Source of the DNA: Sphingobacterium arenae | Lineage (GTDB): Bacteria; Bacteroidota; Bacteroidia; Sphingobacteriales; Sphingobacteriaceae | Length of the DNA: 64,000 nt | Assembly (NCBI RefSeq): GCF_014692505.1 | Contig: NZ_JACNYK010000003.1 | Coordinates: 1 to 64,000 of the forward strand | Reading direction: 5' to 3' | In this document: positions 7,351-17,698 of the stretch, in pieces | Numbering within the stretch: the stretch's first letter is position 1 | Layout of the letters: each line of letters starts with the position of its first letter | Translations under genes and position numbers: made by a program | Notes under the pieces: generated by a model | What the model was told of the DNA's origin: nothing | Seen by the model: the letters and a program-made list of their open reading frames with translations, nothing else | Database searches by the model: none

Positions 7351-8742
7351 ATGGGAACAGTGGTAGATGGAAATAGTGCCCGTACAAATTCTGGGAAGGA
7401 AAATCGTCAATGGATTTACGCAAAAAAGCCCAGTGGTAAGTTGTACAACTATAGGCAATGGGTAGGATATTTGTTATTACTGTTCCTTTTTGCCGCTCCG
7501 TTTATTAAAATAAATGGAAATCCCTTTTTGATGTTCAATATCATCGAACGAAAATTCTCTATTTTCGGTTCCGTTTTCTATCCGCAGGATTTACATATTT
7601 TCGTTTTCGGCATGCTGATTATGATGGTAGGTATTGTTCTTTTTACGGCGGTCTATGGTAGAGTATGGTGTGGATGGACCTGCCCGCAGACTATTTTTAT
7701 GGAATTGATATTCCGACGTATAGAATATCTTATCGAGGGTGATTGGATACAACAGCGGAAATTAAATGAGGGGCCTGATTCAGATGCCAGAGCCTGGAAG
7801 AAAGTATTGAAACACACGATTTTCTTAGTCATATCTTTTTTTATATCGAATATCTTCTTAGCCTATATTATTGGTGTTGATGCACTACTTAAGATTATGA
7901 CCGATCCGGTGGATCAACATGCCATTGGCTTTGCATCCATTATTGTGTTTACCCTCGCTTTTTACGGTGTGTTTGCATATGTACGTGAAATTGTCTGTAC
8001 AGCGTTGTGTCCCTATGGTAGGCTGCAAGGTGTATTACTCGATGAAAAAAGTTTAACGGTAGCGTATGATTTGAATCGTGGGGAACCGAGAGGGAAGCTG
8101 AAAAAAAATGATACGGAACAAGGTGACTGTATCGACTGTAAACTTTGTGTGCATGTATGCCCAACTGGTATAGATATTCGTAATGGTACACAATTGGAAT
8201 GCGTGAATTGTACCGCTTGTATTGATGCATGTGATACCGTTATGGATAAAATTGGAAAACCTAGACGCCTTATTGGTTTTTATTCCATGGATGACTTATC
8301 CGAAGGAGGAAAGACAGGTAAGAAAAATAATAAGCGTGCTATAGCTTATTCTGCTATATTAGTTGTATTGACTGTCGTATTTGGTTTCTTATTGTTTAGC
8401 CGTTCGGAGATAGACGGGCGCCTATTGCGCGCAACCGGAAGTTCTTATCAACTTCGGGAAGACGGAAAGGTAAGTAACTTGTATACGTTGGAATTGCTGA
8501 ATAAGTCAGGGAAAGATATTCAATTTAATATAGAAAGTGCTGAAGGCAGAATTGGTGTGCAGATGGTGAACAAAATTCATGACTTGAAAAAAGAAGGGAG
8601 CGCGACATTAAGTTTTTTTCTGCTAATGGATAAGGGGGAAATAGAACAATATAAGCAGAATGTGAAAGTGAACATTGTTTCTGAGGGAAAAGTAATGGAG
8701 ACCTTAAAGACGACCTTTATAGCTCCTCCAAATAAAGAATAA
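7351..8742 (+). CDS. ccoG: Cytochrome c oxidase accessory protein CcoG (RdxA/FixG)
   Basis: The 463-aa membrane protein has the family's CGWTCPQTIFMELIFRRIE segment and two clustered ferredoxin-like motifs, CIDCKLCVHVCPTG and CVNCTACIDACD. A C-terminal immunoglobulin-like domain (about 345-463) lies behind a last membrane helix. CcoG is a cupric reductase that supports copper insertion into the cbb3 oxidase. Its place directly behind ccoP is the standard order. Confidence 0.95.
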   Translation: MGTVVDGNSARTNSGKENRQWIYAKKPSGKLYNYRQWVGYLLLLFLFAAPFIKINGNPFLMFNIIERKFSIFGSVFYPQDLHIFVFGMLIMMVGIVLFTAVYGRVWCGWTCPQTIFMELIFRRIEYLIEGDWIQQRKLNEGPDSDARAWKKVLKHTIFLVISFFISNIFLAYIIGVDALLKIMTDPVDQHAIGFASIIVFTLAFYGVFAYVREIVCTALCPYGRLQGVLLDEKSLTVAYDLNRGEPRGKLKKNDTEQGDCIDCKLCVHVCPTGIDIRNGTQLECVNCTACIDACDTVMDKIGKPRRLIGFYSMDDLSEGGKTGKKNNKRAIAYSAILVVLTVVFGFLLFSRSEIDGRLLRATGSSYQLREDGKVSNLYTLELLNKSGKDIQFNIESAEGRIGVQMVNKIHDLKKEGSATLSFFLLMDKGEIEQYKQNVKVNIVSEGKVMETLKTTFIAPPNKE

Positions 8743-8749
8743 GAACGAT

Positions 8750-9172
8750 ATGAATTGGGGTTTAAAGATTGTTTTAGTATTGGGGGCTTTTATGCTATTT
8801 ATTCTGAGTGCAGGTATATATATGGTGACCCAGAGTACGGATACCCTGGAAGATGAGGACTACTATGAAAGAAGTTTATTCTATGATGAGGTTTATCAAC
8901 GTAAACAGAACGTATTGGATGATCATGCTCGTCCAACAGTGCGTGTTAAAAATGATACATTGTATATAACCTTTAGTCAGCCGAATAATCGAGGAGACCT
9001 AATCTTTAAACGGCCATCCGATAATACGTTGGATATGGCGTTGCCCTTTGTAACGGAAAGTCAGCATTACAGATTATCCGTAGGGAGCTTTACAAGAGGG
9101 AGCTGGCGACTGGAAATTTCTTGGCAACAAGACAGAACACCCTATATTTCCGATCATAATTTATACTTTTAA
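8750..9172 (+). CDS. ccoH: FixH/CcoH-family cbb3 assembly protein
   Basis: The 140-aa protein has one N-terminal membrane helix (about residues 5-27) and a periplasmic beta-rich domain that starts with DEDYYERSLFYDEVYQRK, the FixH signature. CcoH contacts the CcoN/CcoP subunits during assembly of the complex. The gene starts seven bases after ccoG and ends two bases before the next gene, so the genes are co-transcribed and probably translationally coupled. Confidence 0.9.
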   Translation: MNWGLKIVLVLGAFMLFILSAGIYMVTQSTDTLEDEDYYERSLFYDEVYQRKQNVLDDHARPTVRVKNDTLYITFSQPNNRGDLIFKRPSDNTLDMALPFVTESQHYRLSVGSFTRGSWRLEISWQQDRTPYISDHNLYF

Positions 9173-9174
9173 TA

Positions 9175-9867
9175 ATGACTTACCACTATTTAGCTTTTTT
9201 TATGGGACTTTTCGGTAGTGTGCATTGTGCCGTCATGTGTGGTCCGCTATTGATCGCTATAAACAGCCAAATGGGGTTATCTTGGAAAGTGGTTTTTAAT
9301 AGGGTGCTTTATCAAACAGGACGTATTCTTACCTATGGGATAATGGGATTCTTTTTGGGAATATTAGGGGGGATGGCAACAGTACAAGGATGGCAAAAAG
9401 GATTGAGTGTGACCGTAGGAATCGTGCTCGTGACCATCGGCATGTTTTATCTCTTTGGGAAAAATACACAAGCGTTAACTCGCTTTCAAACGAAAGCAGT
9501 CCAGCCGTTTACGAAATATATGGGGCGATGGCTCTATAGGCCCGGAGGTTCTTTTGTCGCAGGAACGTTAAATGGTATCCTGCCTTGTGGGATGGTTTAT
9601 ATGGCATTGGCATCGGCTATGAACGCAGATTCTTCGGCAAACAGTTTTCTTTTTATGGTACTTTTTGGCTTGGGAACGTTGCCCTTGCTGTTCATCTTCT
9701 CGTTTGCAGGAAGCTTTTCCAAACCCCTTTTTAAACGTGGGTTTAACCGGGTAATGCCATTTCTTTATTTGATCATGGGTATTTGGTTCATATTGAGAGG
9801 AGCGAACCTAGACATTCCTTATCTAAGCCCGCTATTACATGTAGATGGAGCAATTAATTGTAATTAA
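9175..9867 (+). CDS. TauE/SafE (UreH-like) family membrane protein of the cbb3 cluster
   Basis: The 230-aa protein has about six membrane helices. It carries the HCAVMCGP motif (residues 17-24) and a second cysteine segment, NGILPCGMVYMALASA, both conserved in the DsbD-like branch annotated as sulfite exporter TauE/SafE. Homologues sit behind ccoH in many Bacteroidota. Paired intramembrane cysteines suggest a part in copper or thiol handling for oxidase assembly rather than sulfite export; that is inference. It is the last gene of the operon, and it converges with the efflux operon after 21 bases. Confidence 0.85.
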   Translation: MTYHYLAFFMGLFGSVHCAVMCGPLLIAINSQMGLSWKVVFNRVLYQTGRILTYGIMGFFLGILGGMATVQGWQKGLSVTVGIVLVTIGMFYLFGKNTQALTRFQTKAVQPFTKYMGRWLYRPGGSFVAGTLNGILPCGMVYMALASAMNADSSANSFLFMVLFGLGTLPLLFIFSFAGSFSKPLFKRGFNRVMPFLYLIMGIWFILRGANLDIPYLSPLLHVDGAINCN

Positions 9868-9888
9868 CAACGGGTACCCTTTCAGATA

Positions 9889-11364
9889 TTAATCTATTGT
9901 TGTTTCCTGCCATCCACCTCCGAGCGCTCTATATAAATCTACATAAGCATCCAATTGTTTTTGTCTGATGTCGACCAGCGCAAGTTCACTGGAAAGGGCA
10001 TTGCTTTGAGCGGTGATTACTTCGAGATAGGTTGCATAATCGCTCATAAAGAGAAGTGATGCATTTCTGACGGCTAATTCAGAATTTTCTACTCTTTTTC
10101 TTGCCAGTTGGATTTGCTCTTTCTGCTTCTCGACGGTAATGACAGCATTGGACACTTCATGGACGGCTTCCATAACTGTCCGTTGTAGCGTTAATTCTGT
10201 CTTTTCTCGTTCTATCTTTGCCACTTCCCATGCGTTCTTTAAGCGTCCATTTCTAAAGACTGGTGTAGTCAATCCACCGACAATCCCACCAAGTAAGGCT
10301 CCTGGAATATTATACCAGTTTTTAGGCAGCATGGCATTTGTACCGAGGACACCGCTGAGCGAAAGCTGGGGGTAACGCATAATCTGTCGGATATTCATCT
10401 CTGCGTTGGAAGCAACCAATGCATATTCTGCCCGTTTGATATCTGGTCGGTTTCTGACAATTTCTAATGGAGCACCTAATGTGATGCTGTTTTCGGTATT
10501 CATCAAGCTGTCTATCTTAAAACCTCTCGTTACGACGTTTGGCATTTCCCCTATCAAGACATTCAGCGCGTTTTCCTGTAAGGCAATTTCTTTCTCTAAT
10601 TCCGGGATGAGTGAAGCAGCAACTAATCGTTGCGATTCTGTTTGTTGAATGGCTAATGCGGTAATCTCTCCGGCGTCATACTGCAATCGAATCATGCGTA
10701 ACGTACTGTCATTAAGTTGTAAGTTACGTTTAGCGACTTCAATCTGTGCATCCAACATGATCAAGTTAAAGTAACCTTTTGCAACATCCGCAATTAGTTT
10801 AGTCTGGATGGCATTTTTTGCTTCATAGGAATCTAAAAAATCTGATTTTAAGACATCTTGCTGATGCGCGATTCTACCCCATATGTCTAGTTCCCAACTA
10901 AACTCCAACCCCGCACTAAATTGTGATTGGTAAGCATATAGATGTTCAGGTGCTTCTTTTCCATTTTCGCCGTACCATCGTGAGGAAGGGTTGCTATAAA
11001 AATCCTTCGAGCGGAATTGCTTATTTACGGTTGCGATATTTCCTTCTATAGAGGGGAGATATTCCAGTTTGTTTTGTTTCAGATTACGATTGGCTATCTC
11101 AATATTCTTCAACGCTGTGCGCATATCGTAGTTATTTACGAGTGCCGTATCGATAAGTGCAACGAGCTGCGGATCATTGAAAAAATTACGCCAGGATAAC
11201 TGTGCGAAAGTGATCGTGTCCTGTTGATAGGCTAGTGTATCTCCCCGAAAGTTTTCGGGGAGATTTAATTCTGGTTGGACATAGCGCTTACCGACCTTGC
11301 ATGCTGATAAGCTGACCAATACTGCCGTTACATATACCAGTTGTTTCAGTGTCATAAGTTTCAT
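9889..11364 (-). CDS. RND efflux outer-membrane factor (NodT/OprM family lipoprotein)
   Basis: The 491-aa protein has a lipoprotein leader ending LSAC, with C22 as the acylation site. Two outer-membrane efflux (OEP) repeats follow, as in NodT/OprM/TolC-type channels (motifs ELSWELDIWGRI, RPDIKRAEYALVASNAEMNIR and YLEVITAQSNAL). It forms the trimeric exit duct of the tripartite pump. It is the third gene of the efflux operon, starting three bases after the RND gene. Confidence 0.93.
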   Translation of the reverse strand: MKLMTLKQLVYVTAVLVSLSACKVGKRYVQPELNLPENFRGDTLAYQQDTITFAQLSWRNFFNDPQLVALIDTALVNNYDMRTALKNIEIANRNLKQNKLEYLPSIEGNIATVNKQFRSKDFYSNPSSRWYGENGKEAPEHLYAYQSQFSAGLEFSWELDIWGRIAHQQDVLKSDFLDSYEAKNAIQTKLIADVAKGYFNLIMLDAQIEVAKRNLQLNDSTLRMIRLQYDAGEITALAIQQTESQRLVAASLIPELEKEIALQENALNVLIGEMPNVVTRGFKIDSLMNTENSITLGAPLEIVRNRPDIKRAEYALVASNAEMNIRQIMRYPQLSLSGVLGTNAMLPKNWYNIPGALLGGIVGGLTTPVFRNGRLKNAWEVAKIEREKTELTLQRTVMEAVHEVSNAVITVEKQKEQIQLARKRVENSELAVRNASLLFMSDYATYLEVITAQSNALSSELALVDIRQKQLDAYVDLYRALGGGWQETTID

Positions 11365-11367
11365 GCT

Positions 11368-14300
11368 TTATTCCTCAGAAGATTTAAGTTTCTCCCTTAC
11401 TTGTTCGTCTAGTGCTTTAAAAACCATAAATAATACGGGGATGATAAATATACCAAATATTACACCCGAAAGCATTCCCCCTGCAGCACTAAAGCTGATC
11501 GAGTGATTTCCTATCGCTGACGGGCCGACTGTCCACATTAATGGTACCAGTCCGGCTACGAAAGCAAAAGAGGTCATTAAGATAGGGCGGAGACGTAATT
11601 TAGCACCCATGATGGCTGCATCGTAAATGCTTAAGCCTTTGTTACGCTGTTGTACAGCGAATTCAACAATAAGGATCGCGTTTTTGGCCAATAATCCGAT
11701 CAACATTATCAATCCTACTTGCACATAGATATTGTTTTGCAAACCTGCTATCCAAATGGTTGAGAATACACCAACTAATCCAACGGGTACTGACAATAGG
11801 ACAGCCCAAGGGAGAATATAGCTTTCATACTGTGCTGCTAAAAGGAAATAAATAAAGATGAACGAGAGTCCAAAAATAAGGATGGTTTGTGAACCTGCCT
11901 GACTTTCTTCGTACGCCATTCCCGTCCATTCATAACCATAATTAACAGGAAGTTCGGCGGCAGCAAGCTGTTCGATAGCCGTCATAGCATCACCGGTACT
12001 ATATCCCGAGGCAGGTGTCGCGTTCACCGTAATTGAATTATAAAGGTTGTAGCGGGACACGGATTCTGGTCCAATAACTTTATTTAATGTCATTAATGTT
12101 CCTACAGGAACCATTTTACCTTCTTTGTTGCGGACAAAAATGGAATTGAGTGATTCGGGGTCAGTTCGAAAGTCAAAATCGGCTTGTAAATATACCCGAT
12201 ATGTTCTACCGAAGCGGTTGAAATCCCCGCCGTTTACACGCGCAAAATATAACCGAATGGTGCTCATCATCTCTCGAATGTCGACTCCTAGACTTTTCGC
12301 TTTGACTACATCGATATCCGCTTCAAACTGCGGAAAATTAGATTTAAAGGTCGTATATGCATTGTCCACTTCGGGGAGTTCATTGATTTGACGGATAAGC
12401 GTATCGGCAACGAGATCGAAGTCGCGGATATCGCCTCCCAAACGATCTTGTAATACAAGTTCTAAGCCTGCAAACTCACCAAAACCTTGCACGGTAGGAC
12501 GTGGAAATACAGTAAATGTCGCTTCGTCTATTTGAGAGAGATCATTTCGGACCGTGTCCATAAACGCTTCGATGGATGTAATATTCTTCCGTTCTTTATG
12601 GGATTTGAGGTTGATATAACCTGCAGCAAATGCCGGACTAACTCCTCCGTCTAAGGCATTGAACCCTGATACAGTCGTCATACCCGCAATATCTTCACGT
12701 TTTTTTAAGATACTGTCTGCCTTACGCAATACCGCAGTCGTTCTAGCTAATGATGCACCTGGAGGCATAGCCAATGAGTACGTTACGAAACTATCGTCCT
12801 CGGTTGGAATAAAGCTCCGTGGTGTGTTCATCAAAAACACCGTGCCGATAAGGGTGATAGCGGCCAACCCTAGAAAAGCAATTTTTTTATGATCCAATAA
12901 ATACTTTACACCAGTGATATATTTGTTAGTGAATCGATCAAACGAGCTATTAAAGGCCGTGAAAAACCGAGTTTTATATTTTTGAAATGTATTCAGTTTC
13001 TTCTCTTCTTCCACTTGTTGCGGATGTACAGGTTTGAGTAATAAGGCGCAAAGGGCAGGAGAAAGTGTCAATGCATTCACGGCTGATATCAATATCGCTG
13101 TAGCTAGTGTATAAGCAAACTGTTGATAAAAAATACCCGCCGGCCCCTGCATAAAGCCTACGGGGAGAAATACAGCAGCCATAACCATGGTAATAGATAG
13201 AATGGCGCTGGTAATCTCGGACATGGTTTGAATGGTAGCATCTCTTGCTTTTAAACCTGTCTCATGCATTTTTTGATGGACAGCCTCGACAACAACGATA
13301 GCGTCGTCGACAACAATACCGATAGCGAGAACAAGAGCAAACATCGTGAGCACATTCAGTGAGAAACCGAAAAGATTTAGAAAGAAAAATGTACCGACAA
13401 GAGAAACTGGAATCGCAATCGCGGGTATCAACGTGGAACGAAAATCCTGTAAGAAAATGAAAACAATAATGAATACTAGTATAAAGGCTTCAAAAAGGGT
13501 GTGTTTCACTTGATTGATAGATTCGTCGATCTGATCACGTACGCTATAAGATATTTCGTAATGTACACCCTTTGGAAAAGCAGCAGATATTTCCTCCAGC
13601 ACTTTTCGTACTTCTTGATCAATAGCATGTGCGTTGGAACCACTGGTTTGTGTGATATTAAGTGTCAATCCTGGATAACCGTTCACCTTATTATCGCTAT
13701 TCAAGTTTGTTGCACCAAATTCTATGCGGGCGATATCTTTTAAATAGAGAACGGAACCGTCGACGTTGGTCTTAATGACCATATTTTCAAATTCTTCTGG
13801 TTGTGAAAAACGTCCTTTATGTCGAATGACTGTTTCAAAAACCTCGTCGGTAGCTTCGCCAAACTTACCGGGAGCCATCTCGAAATTCTGATCGCTTAGG
13901 GCCTTCGTGACATCTTGTGGAACTAAATTATATAATGCTAATTTTTCCGGATTCAACCAAACACGCATCGAGTAGTCTCGTGCACCAATTCTCGCAACCT
14001 GAGCAACCCCATCTACGCGCAAAAGAGGGCGAATCATATTTATTTGTGCATACGCCTGTAGAAAGGTTTCATCATAGATAGAATCTTTATGGTCAGAATA
14101 GAGATTAATCGTCATGATCGCCCCACTTTGCCTCGGTTGTACGATTATACCGTTTTCATTAACTTCTGAAGGAATAGTGGATATTGCTCGGGAGATACGT
14201 GTTTGCACATTCACCGACGCAATGTCGGGGTTGGTCCCTGTTTTGAAAAATACTTGTATACTGCCTGATCCTGAATTTGTTGCTGTAGATCGGATGTAGG

Positions 14301-14526
14301 TCATATCCTCTACACCATTTATTGCCTCTTCTACTGGTAACAACACACTCTCTGCCACGGTTTCCGAGTTTGCTCCTGGGTAACTTAGTGACACGACGAC
14401 ACTAGGCGGGGCGATTTCCGGAAACCTACTAACAGGAAGTATCATCATTCCTACGAGGCCCAAAATGACTAAAATTAAGGATACTACGGTGGCTAAGACC
14501 GGTCTATTTATGAATGTTTTTAACAT
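11368..14526 (-). CDS. RND multidrug efflux transporter (HAE1/AcrB family)
   Basis: The 1052-aa inner-membrane protein has the AcrB length and arrangement of 12 helices with two large periplasmic loops. It keeps the proton-relay aspartates D407 and D408 in [14 protein letters not shown] and the lysine of the [14 protein letters not shown] segment. GFNALDG and FGEFAG segments lie in the porter domain. It is therefore a proton-driven exporter of hydrophobic compounds rather than a heavy-metal (CusA) type. It lies between the adaptor and the outer-membrane factor genes. Confidence 0.96.
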   Translation of the reverse strand: MLKTFINRPVLATVVSLILVILGLVGMMILPVSRFPEIAPPSVVVSLSYPGANSETVAESVLLPVEEAINGVEDMTYIRSTATNSGSGSIQVFFKTGTNPDIASVNVQTRISRAISTIPSEVNENGIIVQPRQSGAIMTINLYSDHKDSIYDETFLQAYAQINMIRPLLRVDGVAQVARIGARDYSMRVWLNPEKLALYNLVPQDVTKALSDQNFEMAPGKFGEATDEVFETVIRHKGRFSQPEEFENMVIKTNVDGSVLYLKDIARIEFGATNLNSDNKVNGYPGLTLNITQTSGSNAHAIDQEVRKVLEEISAAFPKGVHYEISYSVRDQIDESINQVKHTLFEAFILVFIIVFIFLQDFRSTLIPAIAIPVSLVGTFFFLNLFGFSLNVLTMFALVLAIGIVVDDAIVVVEAVHQKMHETGLKARDATIQTMSEITSAILSITMVMAAVFLPVGFMQGPAGIFYQQFAYTLATAILISAVNALTLSPALCALLLKPVHPQQVEEEKKLNTFQKYKTRFFTAFNSSFDRFTNKYITGVKYLLDHKKIAFLGLAAITLIGTVFLMNTPRSFIPTEDDSFVTYSLAMPPGASLARTTAVLRKADSILKKREDIAGMTTVSGFNALDGGVSPAFAAGYINLKSHKERKNITSIEAFMDTVRNDLSQIDEATFTVFPRPTVQGFGEFAGLELVLQDRLGGDIRDFDLVADTLIRQINELPEVDNAYTTFKSNFPQFEADIDVVKAKSLGVDIREMMSTIRLYFARVNGGDFNRFGRTYRVYLQADFDFRTDPESLNSIFVRNKEGKMVPVGTLMTLNKVIGPESVSRYNLYNSITVNATPASGYSTGDAMTAIEQLAAAELPVNYGYEWTGMAYEESQAGSQTILIFGLSFIFIYFLLAAQYESYILPWAVLLSVPVGLVGVFSTIWIAGLQNNIYVQVGLIMLIGLLAKNAILIVEFAVQQRNKGLSIYDAAIMGAKLRLRPILMTSFAFVAGLVPLMWTVGPSAIGNHSISFSAAGGMLSGVIFGIFIIPVLFMVFKALDEQVREKLKSSEE

Positions 14527-14587
14527 TGATCGATACTTTTAAAATCCATCTGGTAAAAAGGGATACGGATGAGGGAAATATCCGCAG

Positions 14588-15751
14588 TTATTGTGATATA
14601 GGGGTTACTACTGATCCATCCGTAATTTTATCGATTCCCGAAAGTAGCACCCTATCGCCAATATTTAAACCAGAAACGATATAGTTATCCTTACTCGTGC
14701 CTTCTATTTTAATAGAACGACGTTCCACTTGATTATTATCATTCAACGTATATACAAATGTTCTATCTTGTAAAGAGCTTGTTGCAACTTGCGGGATTTG
14801 AATCACACCTTTTTTTGTTTCTGAAATTTTCAGCGTTCCCGTACTACCGTTTCTTAAGATGTTATCTTCGTTTGGAAATGATGCTCGCAATGATATGGCA
14901 CCTGTTGTTCTATCAACTTGACCATCGATGGCATCTACGATACCCTTTTCCCGATATCGTTCGCCATCAGCAAGAATGAGGTCTGCTTCGGGGAAAACAA
15001 GTCTGTTTTTGGAGTTTTTAATGCCTCGCAAACTATCCTCCCGTGCTTTGAGCTTTGAAAAATAAAGGAAGTCCGATTCATTCATAGAGAAATAAACATA
15101 TACTTCCTGAACATCAGATAACACCGTCATCGGTTCTTTATCACCTTTTGTTACAAGATTTCCGATTCTTTTTGGAATCCGACCGATATAACCACTTACT
15201 GGCGCTGTTAAAATAGTGAATTCTTTACTGATTTCGGCATTCCTGACCTCGGCCGCAGCTTGGTCTAGAGAGGCTTTTGCAACATCATAGTCTGACATTA
15301 CTTTCCGCAACCTAACTTCAGATATGACATCGTTCTCCACTAAAGGCCTGAGACGTTCTACTTCCAGCTTTGCATTCTCCAATTTTGCTTTTGCTACATT
15401 TTGATTTGCTACGGCATTATTGAGGCCTTCTTGATAAACGGAGGCATCTATTTTAAATAGACGTTGCCCTTTTTCTACGAATTGTCCTTCGTCCACATAT
15501 ATCTCTTGTAATATTCCTTCAACTTGCGGACGGATTTCCACATTTACCTTGCCTTCAATAGTTCCTAAGTAGTCTTTTACCGTAACGGCGCTACTTGTGT
15601 CCACACTATGTACCGGTAACGCCAATGGTTTATTTCCAATATCTTCCGATTTGCTTGTATTACAATTTGTGAAAGTAACCACAGAAGCTACTATCATAGA
15701 TGTATACGCAAATTGTTTTAACGTCATTTTTTTTATGTTCATTTTTTGCAT
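14588..15751 (-). CDS. RND efflux periplasmic adaptor subunit (AcrA/MexA family)
   Basis: The 387-aa protein has an N-terminal leader with a cysteine near residue 30, then the membrane-fusion-protein fold. A barrel-sandwich half (VEIRPQVEGILQEIYVDEG) comes first, a coiled-coil hairpin (about 115-195), the second half (TAPVSGYIGRIPKRIGNLV), then beta-barrel and membrane-proximal domains. The residue before the cysteine is Asn, which is unusual for a lipobox, so lipidation is uncertain. It is the first gene of the pump operon. A TGTAAC-N6-GTTACA palindrome lies 25 bp upstream and could be the operator. Confidence 0.94.
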   Translation of the reverse strand: MQKMNIKKMTLKQFAYTSMIVASVVTFTNCNTSKSEDIGNKPLALPVHSVDTSSAVTVKDYLGTIEGKVNVEIRPQVEGILQEIYVDEGQFVEKGQRLFKIDASVYQEGLNNAVANQNVAKAKLENAKLEVERLRPLVENDVISEVRLRKVMSDYDVAKASLDQAAAEVRNAEISKEFTILTAPVSGYIGRIPKRIGNLVTKGDKEPMTVLSDVQEVYVYFSMNESDFLYFSKLKAREDSLRGIKNSKNRLVFPEADLILADGERYREKGIVDAIDGQVDRTTGAISLRASFPNEDNILRNGSTGTLKISETKKGVIQIPQVATSSLQDRTFVYTLNDNNQVERRSIKIEGTSKDNYIVSGLNIGDRVLLSGIDKITDGSVVTPISQ

Positions 15752-16142
15752 TGTATCTTGTCACTTTTTTACTGTTGTAACGGTTTAGTTACAGTGTATT
15801 CGCAATGATAACGTTTTTCATATAAAATAGTTGTTTGTTTAACAATTCTTAACTTAATTTAATAGTTCGTTTATTCATGTGTATAACTATAATATCAGCG
15901 TTAGATTTCATCGTATAAATGGGCTTGGCACACTCGGTTTGCCCTTTGATCGTCTTTGGGAATATCCAAGTTATAGTACGCACGTTTTGGTGGAGAAGTA
16001 GGGTGCATACTACTTCGGGCCATGCATTGTTGTATTTATTGAGAATCGTCTGTTTCCAATTGCATCCATGGGTACCCAGTTCAGCTTGCTATGCTGGATA
16101 TTTCAAATAAAACCGCTATTTTTATATTCCGGTGATCAAGAT
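15752..16142. other. 391-bp intergenic region between divergent efflux and cardiolipin synthase genes
   Basis: It holds the palindrome at 15776-15793 and an AT-rich stretch to about 15900. From 15920 there is a more GC-rich stretch with a weak GGGC/GCCC hairpin (15921-15944). No exact TAnnTTTG box was found for either gene, and no convincing small gene. Confidence 0.6.
15776..15793. promoter_or_regulatory. Putative repressor operator TGTAAC-N6-GTTACA
   Basis: A perfect 6-bp inverted repeat with a six-base spacer lies 25 bp upstream of the adaptor gene of the RND operon. Its outer flanks (ACTGT left, ACAGT right) add partial symmetry. This form is common for TetR-type repressors of efflux pumps, but no regulator gene is adjacent. 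Confidence 0.4.
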
Positions 16143-17621
16143 ATGGAATTTACGCAAGAAATCCTTAATTTTTTGAAGCAATGGTACTGGGTACCGGTTG
16201 TTTTCCTTTATTTAGGAATTCTCAGTACGATCTTAATTGAGAATAGAAATCCTACAAAAACTCTATCTTGGATCTTAGTCATTATTTTTCTACCTGTTAT
16301 AGGTTTACTGATTTATTACTTTTTCGGACAGAAATTTAATAAGGTCAGGCGTCTCAAGCGTGAGAACGAAATACAAATGATACGCTTGAAAAAAGAGTGG
16401 GAACGCCTAGAGCCCTATATGGACGAAAGTATCGCCTATATTAGTAATAAAATAGGAACCCTTGCGAGGGTATTTACGTTTTTGAAAAACGAACGCGTGT
16501 CATCACCCACGACCGGAAATAGTGTGAAACTACTGATCAATGGTGAAGAAAAATTTCCTGATTTTTTACAATCCTTACGAGAGGCCCGACACTCTATCCA
16601 CTTAGAATATTATATTTTTGAAGTGGATAGTATTGGAAAGGAAGTTCTACATCTTTTGGAAGAGAAAGCCCGAGAAGGAATTTTCGTGCGTTTGTTGGTC
16701 GATAGTTTTGGCTCGCCGGCATTGGTAAGGCATCTGTCGCGTAAAAAAGATTTAGGCTTTGAATACCACCGTTTTCTACCTGTAACTTTTACCTCGATGG
16801 GGAGTAGTAATTATCGAAACCATCGCAAGATAGCTATCGTCGATGGAAAAATAGGGTATATTGGAGGAATCAATATTTCAGACCGTTATATCAACGATCC
16901 ATCCAATAATAATTCTATTTTTTGGCGTGATACATCCTTGAGAATAGAAGGGCCTGCCGTTACGATGCTGCAAATTGGTTTTTGGAATTCTTGGAATGCA
17001 GCCGACGGGACGCCTTTTCAATTAGAAGAGGGGTACTTGCTCCACCGTTTGTCTGCTGTTGAAAAGAAAGGAAGTTCGGCGGTTTCTTTTGTGGAAAGTG
17101 ATCCCGGTTCACGTGGTCCTTTTAATATGGAGGCTATTCTCGTAGGGTTGGGAGAGGCAGACAGAAAAATCCAACTTGTAACACCTTACTATGTGCCCAG
17201 CGATGAATTATCGACAGCTTTAAAAATAGCTGCCGCCTCTGGTTTGGAAGTTGAACTGATGTTGCCCCAGAAATCAGACTCGTTCATTGTGCAACATGCT
17301 AGCCTTTCGTTTATCAAACCGCTTTTAGAACGAGGAGTAAAGGTCTATTTTTATAAAAAAGGCTTTATCCATGCAAAAACCATTAATATTGATGGTAAGC
17401 TTTCCTATATTGGCACTGTTAATTTAGATACGCGTAGTTTTTATATCAATTACGAAATAGCGGCTGTTGTCTCTGATATTACGGTTTGCAAGCAATTGGA
17501 ACAACAATTTGAACGTGATAAGGAAGACTGTGAGCGTATGACATTGGTTGAGTGGAAAAAGAGGAACGTGTGGAAACGTGGTCTTGATTCTGTATGTCGC
17601 TTGCTCGCTCCTTTGTTATAA
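16143..17621 (+). CDS. cls: Cardiolipin synthase, phospholipase D family
   Basis: The 492-aa protein has two N-terminal membrane helices (about residues 13-33 and 40-60). Two phospholipase D domains follow, with complete HKD motifs: H227/K229/D234 in HRKIAIVD and H410/K412/D417 in HAKTINID. It condenses two phosphatidylglycerols to cardiolipin and glycerol at the inner membrane. The ATG at 16143 is chosen because the segment in front of it (open to 16068) is not typical of the family and would bury the first helix. It may be co-transcribed with nothing else. Confidence 0.94.
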   Translation: MEFTQEILNFLKQWYWVPVVFLYLGILSTILIENRNPTKTLSWILVIIFLPVIGLLIYYFFGQKFNKVRRLKRENEIQMIRLKKEWERLEPYMDESIAYISNKIGTLARVFTFLKNERVSSPTTGNSVKLLINGEEKFPDFLQSLREARHSIHLEYYIFEVDSIGKEVLHLLEEKAREGIFVRLLVDSFGSPALVRHLSRKKDLGFEYHRFLPVTFTSMGSSNYRNHRKIAIVDGKIGYIGGINISDRYINDPSNNNSIFWRDTSLRIEGPAVTMLQIGFWNSWNAADGTPFQLEEGYLLHRLSAVEKKGSSAVSFVESDPGSRGPFNMEAILVGLGEADRKIQLVTPYYVPSDELSTALKIAAASGLEVELMLPQKSDSFIVQHASLSFIKPLLERGVKVYFYKKGFIHAKTINIDGKLSYIGTVNLDTRSFYINYEIAAVVSDITVCKQLEQQFERDKEDCERMTLVEWKKRNVWKRGLDSVCRLLAPLL

Positions 17622-17698
17622 GGTGTTAAACCGAAACGGAAATATACGTTTTCGGAAAAAAATAAATATCTTTAACTCCGCGAAAAAACTGTATATTA

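Noticed and set aside
15919-16142. Small frame and upstream extension before cardiolipin synthase
   Set aside because: No ribosome-binding sequence, and the residues do not match the family. The start at 16143 gives the normal N-terminal helix.
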